Source: Acidobacteriota bacterium (GTDB lineage: Bacteria; Acidobacteriota; Terriglobia; Terriglobales; Acidobacteriaceae). Taken from it: a stretch of DNA of 64,000 nt. The DNA lies in the NCBI GenBank assembly GCA_018268755.1, contig JAFDVW010000003.1, positions 153,278 to 217,277 on the forward strand, written 5' to 3'. Below, one piece after another: positions 52,819 to 61,404 of the stretch (the stretch's first letter is position 1; every line of letters begins with the position of its first letter). The position numbers and the translations under genes are program-made. The notes below the pieces were generated by a model. It ran no database searches, had not been told where the DNA came from, and saw only the letters and a program-made list of their open reading frames with translations.

Positions 52819-53595
52819 TCACTGCTGCTTAAAGCTGGCGTCCACCTTTTTGCTGTCTTTGGCGGCCAGGGTGACTTTCTGGTCCTGTTCGCCCAATTTC
52901 TCGTGTACGAAGGCCAGGGTGTAGTCTCCCGGGGGCAGGCCCTTGAGTTCATATTTGCCATCGGGGCCGGTGACGGCAAAGAACGGGCTCTTCACCACGT
53001 TGACGTACATCTTCATCCAGGGATGCTGGTTGCATTTGACCGGCAGCAGGATTTCCTCGCGGGCGAAAGTCTTTTCAATGGGAGCGGCTTTCGGCGGTTG
53101 CGATTCATTCCACTCGCGATTCGCCTGGGGTGTGGGGTGAATATTGTGCGTAGTGGGATCGGTGTTCTGGATCTCCACGTTCTGTCCGGTCATTACGCCG
53201 AGCACATGAGGGTGGTAGCGGCAGCCGTCCTGGTCAATGACCGCGGAAGTCTTGGGCACTTCAAAGGTGCGGTTGCCCAGACCTTCTTTCACATAAACGA
53301 AGACGTTGGCCAGGTTGCCGTTGTCGACCACCAGGGTTTCCACATTGTTGCTGCCCTTGCAGGCGGGGTCCTGGCTCATGTCGATCTTGGCCGGCTTGGG
53401 GGCGGCGCCATCAAACTTTACCGAGCCGCTCACCGATGCGGCCGTGGCGGGATCGATCGGCGTAGGCGCAGGCGCGGACGCCGATTCGGTGGCAGGTTGT
53501 TCTTCATTTGCGGCTTCTTTTTTGCTACAGCCGGCGAGCAGCCATAAGGCCAGCAGGCAAAGGCTGAGCAGTGCTGCCCAGGTTTTTCTATTCAT
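52819..53595 (-). CDS. Cupredoxin-like lipoprotein with carboxypeptidase-regulatory domain
   Basis: 258 residues. The lipobox is LLAGCSKK, so Cys22 is the lipidated N terminus. An Ala/Pro linker leads to a cupredoxin-like domain whose possible type-1 copper ligands are the His in DPTTHNIHPTP and Cys, His and Met in VKCNQHPWMKMYV. A beta-sandwich like carboxypeptidase regulatory domains follows (GPDGKYELKGLPPGDYTLAF). It directly follows the octaheme cytochrome gene in the same direction, so it may carry or receive electrons there. Confidence 0.8.
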   Translation of the reverse strand: MNRKTWAALLSLCLLALWLLAGCSKKEAANEEQPATESASAPAPTPIDPATAASVSGSVKFDGAAPKPAKIDMSQDPACKGSNNVETLVVDNGNLANVFVYVKEGLGNRTFEVPKTSAVIDQDGCRYHPHVLGVMTGQNVEIQNTDPTTHNIHPTPQANREWNESQPPKAAPIEKTFAREEILLPVKCNQHPWMKMYVNVVKSPFFAVTGPDGKYELKGLPPGDYTLAFVHEKLGEQDQKVTLAAKDSKKVDASFKQQ

Positions 53596-53653
53596 GATGT
53601 CGCCCTTTCTGAAATGGAAAGCTTTTTGTTTATAAGATTGGCGTTGTCCCATT

Positions 53654-56600
53654 CTACGGTGACCCGCCACCGGTTGCGGAAGCATTGCCGTGCCAGGCTT
53701 GCTGATCTCGATTCCGCGCCGGACCCGCGGCGCGCGTGCGCCCCATGGCGCCGGCTACGCGATGCTGCTCCTCCGGCGTGAGCTGGAAGATGTAATCCAC
53801 GAGCAGCTTGCTGTGGTCGCGAGTGTAGCCCTGGAATGATGAGGGCGTCGGCCCGGCGAAGACCCACTGACTGTTTTCTCGCCGGAAAAGGCCCGAAGGC
53901 ATGGCGGTGCCGGGGCTGATGGCCTGGGGATCGAGAATCCAACGCTCCACCCAGTCCGGCTTCAGGCGTTCGCGGGCCAGCAGGAAATTGGGCGCGGTGG
54001 CGTGCAGATCGTGCGCATCATCTCCTGTGGCATGGCACTTCAGGCAAGGTGCGGCCGTGCTGGAGAACAGGCTGCGCGCCATGTCGGTTTCCTTCGCGGT
54101 GAGCGTTGGCACCTGCTCGGGCACATAGGGAATCGGCTGTTGCGAGAGCGCCTGGAAGAAGCGCACCAGCTTGCGCAGTTCGTTGTCCGAGAAGGAGAAG
54201 GTGGGCATGCGCACTTTGAGATAGGGCCGCACGCCATTGCGGTTGGTGTCAGTCGTGCTCAGCGCCGGGTTGCTGAGGAAGCGGCGCAGCCACTCGGGAT
54301 CGACGCGCGCGCCTTCGGTGAGCAGCTTGGGCGGCAGTTGCTCCTGCACGTCTTTGTACTGTGCCATGCCCATCAGGATGGTGCCCTGCCCAGGAATGAA
54401 CTGGTGACAGCCCATGCAGTTATATTTGCGAACAATCCACCAGCCTTCCTGAATGTCCTTGCGCGTATCGCTGGGGTTGTACTGGTAGCTGGCGGGCAGG
54501 GAGGTTTCCTGGCTGCCCAGCAAGAAGGTGGTGAGGGCGCGAATCTGCTCCTGGTCCAGGTGCAGGTTCGGCATGCGCAGCTTTTCTTCCTCGCTCTTGA
54601 TCTTGCCCTTGTCAAAGATCTCGGGCTCGGCCAGCTTATGCTCGAAGAATCCCTTGTGGTCGTACCAGGGGCCTTTGGCCGGGCCGCCCGGCAGGCGGGC
54701 CAGATCGTCGGGATTGGTGATGGGATCTTTCCCGCCGCGTTGCGCAGCTTCGGTATAGAGGGCGAAATCGAGGCGCTCAATCGGCTTGCTGCCTTCGACG
54801 GTCAGATCAGTGCCGATGCGTCCTTCCTCTTCAAAGCCGGAAATCTCGTGGCATCCGGCGCAGCCGAAGTGGCGAATCCACTTCTTGCCCTCATCTCTCA
54901 GCTTGGCATCATCCATGAACGAGGCATCGGCGTAGGAGGATGGTTCCTGTTTCTTCTGCGTGATCAGGTAAGAGGCGATATCCTGCGCATCTTCGGGACT
55001 TAGCCGCAGACTGGGCATGACGGTCATGTTCTGGACCTGCAGTTCGTGACCGTCATTGGGGCACTGGCTGTGCTGCAGGTCGAACTGATAGGGAAGGCCG
55101 TGTTTGGCGTAGTCTTCCGGGCCGATGTCCTTCTTTTCGTAGGGGCAGTAGGGCCGGGTGCGCTCGCGGGCGTTGTGGATCCAGCGCACCAGATAATCGT
55201 AGTTTGCCTTCTCGCCCACGCGGGTGAGGTTGGCGGCAAAGGTCCCGCCTTCGAGTTGGCTGCCTTCGCCGATAGAGTGGCAGGCCAGGCATCCGCGGGT
55301 TTCAAACAGTTCCTTGCCGTGGGCAGCATTCCCGGCTTTTTGTTTAGGCAGGGAATCGGTCAGCCCGGTTTGCCACAGATACGCCGAAATCGAATGAACC
55401 TGCTCGTCATTCAGGCGGAAATTCGGCATCTTGGTGGTGGGACGGAAGTCGGTGGGTTTCTTGAGCCAGACGGGAATCCAGTTCTTGTTCAGCTTGAGCC
55501 GGATGTCTTTCAGGTTGGGCGCAATCTTCTTCATGTCCTGCATCAGACTGTGGGAGCGGAAATCGAACTGCTGGACCTGCCCGTCAATCTTGCTGTTGGT
55601 CACGCGCAGCGCTATGGCTTGCTCATTGAAGCGGGTGGCTTCGGCGTTGGTCTCGGCGGTGTCGGCCTGCTTCATGAGCGAGGCCGATTGCTTGCTGTTG
55701 TCCTTTTTCTGCTGCTCGAGCAGCTTGATCTGCTGCGTCATCGACTGCAGCTCTTCCGGCTCTTTATCGTAGCCCTCATAGCGATGGCAGCCGTTGCAGC
55801 CCTTCTGCCGGAAAAGGTCTTTGCCCTCGCTGATGGTCCAGCCCACATCTCCGCTGACCAGCACCATGTCGGCGGCATGGCAGGTCTGGCAACCCGCCTC
55901 CACATTGGCTTTGGGGAACAGCGGCCACAGCCAGTGTTCGTAATTGCCGTGGGCCTTCTCCAGGCTGGTGGTGGCGCGCCCATTGCCCTGATGGCAAGGC
56001 GAACAACCGAATTTGTCCGGATCATGCACCTTGAGCAAATCGGTATCGGGATGGCTGACGAAAGCCTGGGCATATTCGTCCGGCTTCTTGTGGCCCTTCA
56101 GCGTCATGGCAGCCGCGGTGATCTTCAGCGGCTCGCGGATGCCCATGTGGCAGGATTCGCAGCGGTCCACGATGTTGGCGTCCGCTACGTTGATCTGCAG
56201 AATTTTCGGGTCCCAATCGGCATACTTCTTATGCAGGCCTTCGATCTGCGCCGGGGTGAGATCAACCATGTGGTCGGAGACATATTCGGCGAGTTTGGCG
56301 TTGGCCTCGGTGACCGGCTTTAAGGCTTCGCCCAGCTCGGCGCTGAGCGCCGTCCGCTGGTCGCGCAGCTGATTGTAGGTTTCTTCGAGTTGTCCGTAGT
56401 TGAATTGCTTTTTGCTGTGGTCGGGGAACTCGACTGTGGCCAGCTTTGCCTTATAGGCGTCGAGGTCTTTTTGCTTGTTCTTCTTGCCCGACGGGCTGGG
56501 ATCGGTCTCGATCTGATAAGTCAAGGCATTGGCATAGGCCCGGCGGTCGGTGAAGACATTCTGTACCGCCAGGATGCGGGCATTCAGGTCGCTGAGCTGC

Positions 56601-56911
56601 TTTTGGATGGCATCGACCCGGGGCTGCGCCCCCTGCCTGGCCTGCTTGTAGTTGTCCTCCAGCCGGGCGTAGTCGGAGCTCTGCGTAATTTCCTTTTGCG
56701 ATTGCTGCGACTTCGATTTCGCCGTGGTGAGGAAAGCGAGATAGCGGTCCTTGAATTCGTGCTGGAAGGCCTTCCAGGGGCGCTGGCCGAAGGATTCGTC
56801 CCACAAAGCCCAGAAGAGGGTGGCCAGCAGAATGGCCATCGCCACCACGTAGTGCACTGCATAGGACTTGGTTACAACCGGGTCCTGTTCGGGGATGGGT
56901 TGTTCAGGCAC
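53654..56911 (-). CDS. Octaheme membrane-anchored cytochrome c of a bc-type complex
   Basis: 1085 residues. One N-terminal membrane helix (VVAMAILLATLFWALW, residues 23-38), a coiled-coil stretch to about residue 210, then eight CxxCH heme sites: CESCH 251, CSPCH 303, CQTCH 341, CNGCH 372, CLACH 541, CAGCH 684, CMGCH 832, CLKCH 956. Each of the last five is followed by a MP motif (Met495, 632, 780, 902, 1004), so it resembles five mono-heme Met-ligated domains behind a three-heme head. The gene lies between cytochrome b and a cupredoxin lipoprotein gene, so it replaces cytochrome c1 or f. The helix anchors it to the membrane, with hemes in the periplasm. Confidence 0.88.
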   Translation of the reverse strand: MPEQPIPEQDPVVTKSYAVHYVVAMAILLATLFWALWDESFGQRPWKAFQHEFKDRYLAFLTTAKSKSQQSQKEITQSSDYARLEDNYKQARQGAQPRVDAIQKQLSDLNARILAVQNVFTDRRAYANALTYQIETDPSPSGKKNKQKDLDAYKAKLATVEFPDHSKKQFNYGQLEETYNQLRDQRTALSAELGEALKPVTEANAKLAEYVSDHMVDLTPAQIEGLHKKYADWDPKILQINVADANIVDRCESCHMGIREPLKITAAAMTLKGHKKPDEYAQAFVSHPDTDLLKVHDPDKFGCSPCHQGNGRATTSLEKAHGNYEHWLWPLFPKANVEAGCQTCHAADMVLVSGDVGWTISEGKDLFRQKGCNGCHRYEGYDKEPEELQSMTQQIKLLEQQKKDNSKQSASLMKQADTAETNAEATRFNEQAIALRVTNSKIDGQVQQFDFRSHSLMQDMKKIAPNLKDIRLKLNKNWIPVWLKKPTDFRPTTKMPNFRLNDEQVHSISAYLWQTGLTDSLPKQKAGNAAHGKELFETRGCLACHSIGEGSQLEGGTFAANLTRVGEKANYDYLVRWIHNARERTRPYCPYEKKDIGPEDYAKHGLPYQFDLQHSQCPNDGHELQVQNMTVMPSLRLSPEDAQDIASYLITQKKQEPSSYADASFMDDAKLRDEGKKWIRHFGCAGCHEISGFEEEGRIGTDLTVEGSKPIERLDFALYTEAAQRGGKDPITNPDDLARLPGGPAKGPWYDHKGFFEHKLAEPEIFDKGKIKSEEEKLRMPNLHLDQEQIRALTTFLLGSQETSLPASYQYNPSDTRKDIQEGWWIVRKYNCMGCHQFIPGQGTILMGMAQYKDVQEQLPPKLLTEGARVDPEWLRRFLSNPALSTTDTNRNGVRPYLKVRMPTFSFSDNELRKLVRFFQALSQQPIPYVPEQVPTLTAKETDMARSLFSSTAAPCLKCHATGDDAHDLHATAPNFLLARERLKPDWVERWILDPQAISPGTAMPSGLFRRENSQWVFAGPTPSSFQGYTRDHSKLLVDYIFQLTPEEQHRVAGAMGRTRAAGPARNRDQQAWHGNASATGGGSP

Positions 56912-56924
56912 CGAATCCTCCAGG

Positions 56925-57018
56925 CAGTCGTTCGTCTTTCGTCGTTGGCCGTTCGCCTCTTACTCATTCGCCGTTTTGGCAGCCGCCAACCAACGACAAA
57001 CGACCAAAGACCAACGGC
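56925..57018. repeat. Inverted CGTTGG-word element
   Basis: Left arm starts GTCGTTCGTCTTTCGTCGTT and the right arm contains CCAACGACAAACGACC and CCAACGGC, inverted relative to it. The element fills the gap between the octaheme and cytochrome b genes of one probable operon. It is the same design as 48441-48545. Confidence 0.6.
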
Positions 57019-57025
57019 TGGTTTC

Positions 57026-57955
57026 TCACACATTGAACCAGGGCGTAATCCACACGTACTTGATGTTCAGGGCCAGACGCAGCAGCATCTTGATGGGCAG
57101 GCCGATCATGGTCAGCATGAAAACCTGCATGACCGAGTACTGCAGCAGGCTCATACGCCGGTAATCTTTCGGGTTAAAGCGGCGGAAGAGCGCGTGCAAA
57201 AGGAATCCGCCGACCGCGAAATACCCCCCCACCACGACCGCGCCAAAGATTCCCTTGGCCCAATTCGAAGTAATGCCGAACAGGTCGGGCAGGTCGCGGT
57301 TTACCTCGTAGATCAGGCGATTGTGGTCCCAGGTCTGGCCCGGCCAGAACCACTGCCACCCTGGCCCGCGAATGAAGGTGCCGATGATGATCATCGAGAC
57401 CCACAAAACGATGAAGCCGAACAGGAACGTGCCGATGGCGAACTTGCGCTGCTTCCAGGTGTAATAGCCGCTGCCCATGGGATTGGTGTCGATGTAGGGA
57501 ATGACCATCAGCCCGATGATGATCAGCGTGGGCATGACTACGCCGGCGATCCAGGGATCGAAATACACCAGCATCTCCTGCAGACCGAGGAAGTACCAGG
57601 GCGCTTTGGCCGGGTTCATGGTGAGGTTGGGGTTGGCCGGCTCTTCCATGGGTGCGTTCAGCGTGAGCGACCAGACCATCAGGATGATGGTCACGATGAT
57701 GGCGGCCAGAAATTCCACGCGCAGCAGGAAGGGCCAGACATGCACTTCCTTCTGCCAGCCCGGCCGGAAAGGCCAGGTCTTGCGATGATGCGTCTTGGCG
57801 AGGACGGGGTCGGCTTCCAGCTCGGAGACAAGCTCGTCGTTGGCCTTGGCCTGCTTCCACGCCAGATAGCAGTAGAAGATCAGCAGCGGAATCAGGGCCA
57901 CGATCGGCACGTTGTCCGGCGTGGAAACGATGTCCCAAAGTTGTCGCCAATCCAT
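57026..57955 (-). CDS. Cytochrome b C-terminal part (subunit IV-like)
   Basis: 309 residues with about seven hydrophobic helices. The quinol-site motif appears as NPAKAPWYFLGLQEML where bc1 has PEWY; the PWY form is usual in non-proteobacterial b subunits. There is an unusual N-terminal helix (IVALIPLLIFYCYLAWKQ) before the conserved part and a long C-terminal part with three further helices. No heme-binding His pairs are expected in this half. It pairs with the heme-bearing protein at 58092 to form a split cytochrome b. Confidence 0.87.
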   Translation of the reverse strand: MDWRQLWDIVSTPDNVPIVALIPLLIFYCYLAWKQAKANDELVSELEADPVLAKTHHRKTWPFRPGWQKEVHVWPFLLRVEFLAAIIVTIILMVWSLTLNAPMEEPANPNLTMNPAKAPWYFLGLQEMLVYFDPWIAGVVMPTLIIIGLMVIPYIDTNPMGSGYYTWKQRKFAIGTFLFGFIVLWVSMIIIGTFIRGPGWQWFWPGQTWDHNRLIYEVNRDLPDLFGITSNWAKGIFGAVVVGGYFAVGGFLLHALFRRFNPKDYRRMSLLQYSVMQVFMLTMIGLPIKMLLRLALNIKYVWITPWFNV

Positions 57956-57994
57956 AGTTGCTCCCCAAACTGCTCAGCCATCCTTGCCACGGTT

Positions 57995-58047
57995 CGTGTA
58001 GGAACAGCCGCCCTTCGACCATGCTCAGGGCAAGCCCTCGGCTGTCC
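57995..58047. repeat. GGACAGCC hairpin repeat, copy 2 (interrupted)
   Basis: GTAGGAACAGCCGCCC and CCCTCGGCTGTCC are separated by about 20 extra bases (TTCGACCATGCTCAGGGCAA). The outer words match the copies at 176 and 59057. It lies between the two cytochrome b genes. Confidence 0.5.
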
Positions 58048-58091
58048 GGTCACGCGCAGTTCGACAATTCACCTGCCCATGTGGGCAGGAT

Positions 58092-59015
58092 TCACCTTCG
58101 TGCCTTGTCTGCTTCCGCCGTCAGCATGACCGGCGCCGGGCCGGAGATGCCGCCGTCCTTCCTCACTCGCCAGAAATGCACAATCATGAAAATCGAAGCC
58201 ACAATCGGAATGCCGATGCAGTGCCAGATGTAGGAACGCAGCAGGGCATTCGCGTCCACAATGGAGCCGCCCAGTAGTCCAAAGCGCACGTCGTTGTATG
58301 GCGTCATGCCCAGTTGATGGCCGAACGGGCCTTCATGTCCCAGGCCGGGCGTAGCCCGGGCCATGTTGGTGCCCACGGTCACCGCCCAGAAGCCCAGCTG
58401 GTCGTCGGGCAGCAGATATCCGGTGAACGAGAGCAGCAGCGTCAGCACCAGCAGAATTACGCCTACGTTCCAGTTGAATTCGCGCGGCTTTTTGTAGGAT
58501 CCGGTGAGGAAGACGCGGAACATGTGCAGCCAGACGGCGATCACCATCAGGTGCGCGGCCCAGCGATGCATATTGCGCAGAATACGGCCGAAGGGAACAT
58601 CGTGCTCGAGGTAGAGCACATCGCGGAAGGCCTGCACTTTGCTGGGGTGGTAATAAAACATCAGCAGCACCCCGGTGAAGGTGAGCACGATGAACAGGTA
58701 GAAGGTGATTCCACCCATGCCCCAGGTGTAGCTGTAGCGCACGGCGTCGCGATTGATTTTGGCCGGGTGCAAGTGGAGGAAGACGTTCGACAACACGCCG
58801 AGCGCGCGGTTGCGCGGCGTGTCGTCGTGCTTATGGCGGAAGATCGAGGTGAAGACCTGGGTCTTGGTCGGGTCCTTCAGCCCTTCGATCTGCTCTTTCG
58901 CCTTGGCGGGAATGTCGGTCTTGAGCGACTGCAGGTCTTCCTGAATGCCGCTCTTGACCTTCTCCATCAGTCCGGTCTGGTTGCCGTTCTTTCCGTTCTC
59001 ATCTTCGATAGGCAT
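58092..59015 (-). CDS. Cytochrome b6-like heme protein
   Basis: 307 residues. Four membrane helices carry two bis-His heme b sites: the His pair in NMHRWAAHLMVIAVWLHMF (13 residues between) and that in WHCIGIPIVASIFMIVHFW (14 between), as in b6. The Qo-site region is in FNWNVGVILLVLTLLLSFTG. The N-terminal 75 residues are a charged soluble extension (QEDLQSLKTDIPAKAKEQIE). I chose ATG 59015 because GAGGA precedes it; starts at 59030 and 59033 are possible. Together with the C-terminal half and the Rieske protein it forms the quinol-oxidising core. Confidence 0.9.
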   Translation of the reverse strand: MPIEDENGKNGNQTGLMEKVKSGIQEDLQSLKTDIPAKAKEQIEGLKDPTKTQVFTSIFRHKHDDTPRNRALGVLSNVFLHLHPAKINRDAVRYSYTWGMGGITFYLFIVLTFTGVLLMFYYHPSKVQAFRDVLYLEHDVPFGRILRNMHRWAAHLMVIAVWLHMFRVFLTGSYKKPREFNWNVGVILLVLTLLLSFTGYLLPDDQLGFWAVTVGTNMARATPGLGHEGPFGHQLGMTPYNDVRFGLLGGSIVDANALLRSYIWHCIGIPIVASIFMIVHFWRVRKDGGISGPAPVMLTAEADKARR

Positions 59016-59056
59016 CGTGTCCTCGTGCATCATGACTGCGTATATCGTCAGTGCTT

Positions 59057-59095
59057 GCGTAGGGACAGCCGCCCTCGGCTGTCCATTTTGTAGAG
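59057..59095. repeat. GGACAGCC hairpin repeat, copy 3
   Basis: Arms GGACAGCC (59063-59070) and GGCTGTCC (59077-59084), loop GCCCTC, flanked by GCGTA and ATTTTGTAG. Inverted match of the 176-205 copy including the flank. It lies between the Rieske and cytochrome b genes. Confidence 0.65.
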
Positions 59096-59114
59096 ACATT
59101 GCAAGCAAAAGCTT

Positions 59115-60257
59115 CTACGTCGATAAGAACGCCCCCGGATCGTTGAACTGGGTGGGCTGTCCCTTCGGCCACTGGTAGAGCCGCGCCACATCGACGAGAA
59201 TTTGCCCGTCGGGCGCAAGCTCGACATGGGCGCGGTCCATGGGGCGGGGCGCCGGGCCCTCAAAGTTCACGCCCTCGCTGTCGTATCCGCTGCCGTGGCA
59301 GGGACATTTGAATTTGTTCTCACTGGGCTTCCAGTCCGGCGTGCAGCCCAGATGCGTGCAGCGCGCGTAGATCACGAAAATGCGGTCCGGCGTGCGGTCC
59401 ACCCAGATGCGGAATTTCTGCTGGAATTTGGTGTCGACCCCGAGACCGAAGTCCGAGGCATAGCCGATCTTGAAGCTAGTCGCGGGCTCAAACAGCGTGC
59501 GGGGCAGGAAGAAGCGAAAGAAAGCCAGGAACCATGCCACGAGAAAAGCTGCCACTGCGCTCCATACGAAACGCCGGCGCTGCTGGTTGACCGGCCCGTC
59601 TTCCGGGCCAACGGAAGCGACTCCGCCTGCCGCCGCAGCTTTCGAAGTTCCGACGGCCGGCGTGCCCACATAGCGAGTGGATTCTCCCGACCTTGCCACC
59701 GGCGGCGGGCCAGCCGGTGTAGCCGGAGCGGCCGCTCGCACCGCAGGCGCAGCGGCAGAAGCTGCCTGAGAAGCCGCGGTTGCGACCACAGGTGCGGCGG
59801 GAGCAGCCGCGGAAGTTTCGCCCAGCAGCGCCGTGATTTCGACGTCCGTGAGCGGAGGAAGATTGTTGCGTTTGCGCCGCGCTTGTTCCGCGGCGATGGA
59901 GGACTTGCTCCATTTTTTCCCGGCCGCGACTTGCTTGGCGACTTCGAGGCTTAGCCCCGCTGTACTCACAGCAGTTGCAGGGGGAACTGGGGCCGAGTCA
60001 AGAGGGGGCGCAGCGAGGGTGGCTGCCGGCGGCACGGCGGAAGCAGGGGATGCAGCAGGGACGCCGTCGCCGCGCTCCCAGGCCAGGGGCTCTCCCGCTT
60101 TGAGGTTGGCGATGTCTTCGTCGGTAAGGAGGGGAAGACCCGAGCGCTTGCGATACGCCTGTTCCGCAGCGATCACAGAAGCGTTGAGTGCCTGGCGTGG
60201 CCAGGCAGGAAGGCGGCCGCGAACTCCGGTGGTCGCGGTATTGGACTGGTCTGCCAT
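59115..60257 (-). CDS. Rieske iron-sulfur protein with a duplicated N-terminal motif
   Basis: 380 residues, about twice the usual length. The C-terminal Rieske fold binds [2Fe-2S] through CTHLGC (Cys300, His302) and CPCHGS (Cys318, His321), with Cys305 and Cys320 for the disulfide. The membrane helix is residues 229-250 (RFVWSAVAAFLVAWFLAFF). Before it lies an Ala/Pro-rich cytoplasmic extension with two copies of a 28-residue unit: SVIAAEQAYRKRSGLPLLTD (27 on) and SSIAAEQARRKRNNLPPLTD (119 on), each ending in an acidic DxxI. The repeat has no known function. The gene is the first of the bc operon. Confidence 0.9.
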   Translation of the reverse strand: MADQSNTATTGVRGRLPAWPRQALNASVIAAEQAYRKRSGLPLLTDEDIANLKAGEPLAWERGDGVPAASPASAVPPAATLAAPPLDSAPVPPATAVSTAGLSLEVAKQVAAGKKWSKSSIAAEQARRKRNNLPPLTDVEITALLGETSAAAPAAPVVATAASQAASAAAPAVRAAAPATPAGPPPVARSGESTRYVGTPAVGTSKAAAAGGVASVGPEDGPVNQQRRRFVWSAVAAFLVAWFLAFFRFFLPRTLFEPATSFKIGYASDFGLGVDTKFQQKFRIWVDRTPDRIFVIYARCTHLGCTPDWKPSENKFKCPCHGSGYDSEGVNFEGPAPRPMDRAHVELAPDGQILVDVARLYQWPKGQPTQFNDPGAFLST

Positions 60258-60308
60258 CCGTCCTTACCCCTGATTGTTGGTTTTGGCCCTGGGCCCGTCT
60301 TACATGTC

Positions 60309-61328
60309 TTAGTCCGCAGCTACGGCGAAGTATCCCGCGCTGCTCTTTCTCCTTGCTGGTAGTCCCACCGCGGACGATACGAGGTCCGCGAGTGCGGCAA
60401 TAAAAATCGGTGAATCGTTCAAACCCGCTGTCATTTCGAAACGCTCCATGCCCAGCGTGACCGCTTCGGCGCGCGCTTCGTGATCAATCTCCCCTAAAGT
60501 CTCGACATGATCGGACACAAAAGAGATGGGCACAACACAAATCTGCCGGGTCCCCTGCGCGGCCAGGTCCCGCAAAGTCCGGCGCAGGGAAGGTTGCAGC
60601 CAGCGGCTGGCCCCAACTTTGCTCTGGTAGCAGAGCCGGTGTGGATTGCTCCACCCGCCGCGTTCCATGAGCAGCGCCACGGTTTCCTCGATCTGGCGTT
60701 GGTATGGATCGCCCTGTTCAATCACGGACACCGGAACGCTGTGCGCGCTGAAAACAATTTCGGGACGCGCGGCCTGGGGAAAGCGGGAGAGGGCCTGGTC
60801 GATCTTTTCGATCAGGGCATCGAGGTACTGAGGGTGACGATAGAATTCGCGAACCGTATGCACCGTGGCATCGCCATGATACTGCCGCTGCCATTCGTTC
60901 AGGCTGCTGCCCGTGGTCGTGCTGGAATAGTGCGGATACAGCGGCAGTAGCACCACCTCATCGCAATCCGCCGCGTGCAACTGCGCGACCGCTTCCGCGG
61001 TAAAGGGATGCCAATAGCGCATGGCCACAAAGCAACGGGCATCGATGCCGGCATCGGCGAGGGCGGCTTCGAGCGCGCGGGCCTGCTGCTCGGTGAAGCG
61101 CCGAATAGGCGAGCCGCCGCCAATCACCGCATAGTGGTGCTCCACTTTTTTGGCGCGGGTGGAAGAGATCAGTTTGGCGAGAGGTTTGCGTGCAAGGCGC
61201 GCGAAAGGGAAGTCGATAATATCGGGATCGCAGAATAAATGGAACAGGAATGGTTCAATGGCTTGTAGCGAGTCTGGCCCGCCAAGCTGGAAAAGAATCA
61301 CCCCCACGCGCCGTGCCTTATCTGCCAT
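60309..61328 (-). CDS. hemH: Ferrochelatase
   Basis: 339 residues. It inserts iron into the porphyrin at the end of heme synthesis. The catalytic His is in VFSAHSVPVSVIEQGDPY and the acidic partner in VETLGEIDHEAR. LLPLYPHYSSTTTGSS and SKVGASRWLQPS are typical. It is 51 bases upstream of the Rieske gene on the same strand, so heme supply may be co-expressed with the cytochrome complex. Its start ATG yields MADKARRVGVILFQLGG. Confidence 0.95.
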   Translation of the reverse strand: MADKARRVGVILFQLGGPDSLQAIEPFLFHLFCDPDIIDFPFARLARKPLAKLISSTRAKKVEHHYAVIGGGSPIRRFTEQQARALEAALADAGIDARCFVAMRYWHPFTAEAVAQLHAADCDEVVLLPLYPHYSSTTTGSSLNEWQRQYHGDATVHTVREFYRHPQYLDALIEKIDQALSRFPQAARPEIVFSAHSVPVSVIEQGDPYQRQIEETVALLMERGGWSNPHRLCYQSKVGASRWLQPSLRRTLRDLAAQGTRQICVVPISFVSDHVETLGEIDHEARAEAVTLGMERFEMTAGLNDSPIFIAALADLVSSAVGLPARRKSSAGYFAVAAD

Positions 61329-61404
61329 TCCTCAGGGATCCCCGCAAACGGGGGGCATGTTACTCAAAAACCCGGGCAAGGTCAAACACGGAATTTTGGC
61401 AGGC

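Noticed and set aside
56390-58129. Long plus-strand frame across the octaheme and cytochrome b genes
   Set aside because: It spans two real genes and a repeat on the other strand and has no ribosome site or recognisable fold.
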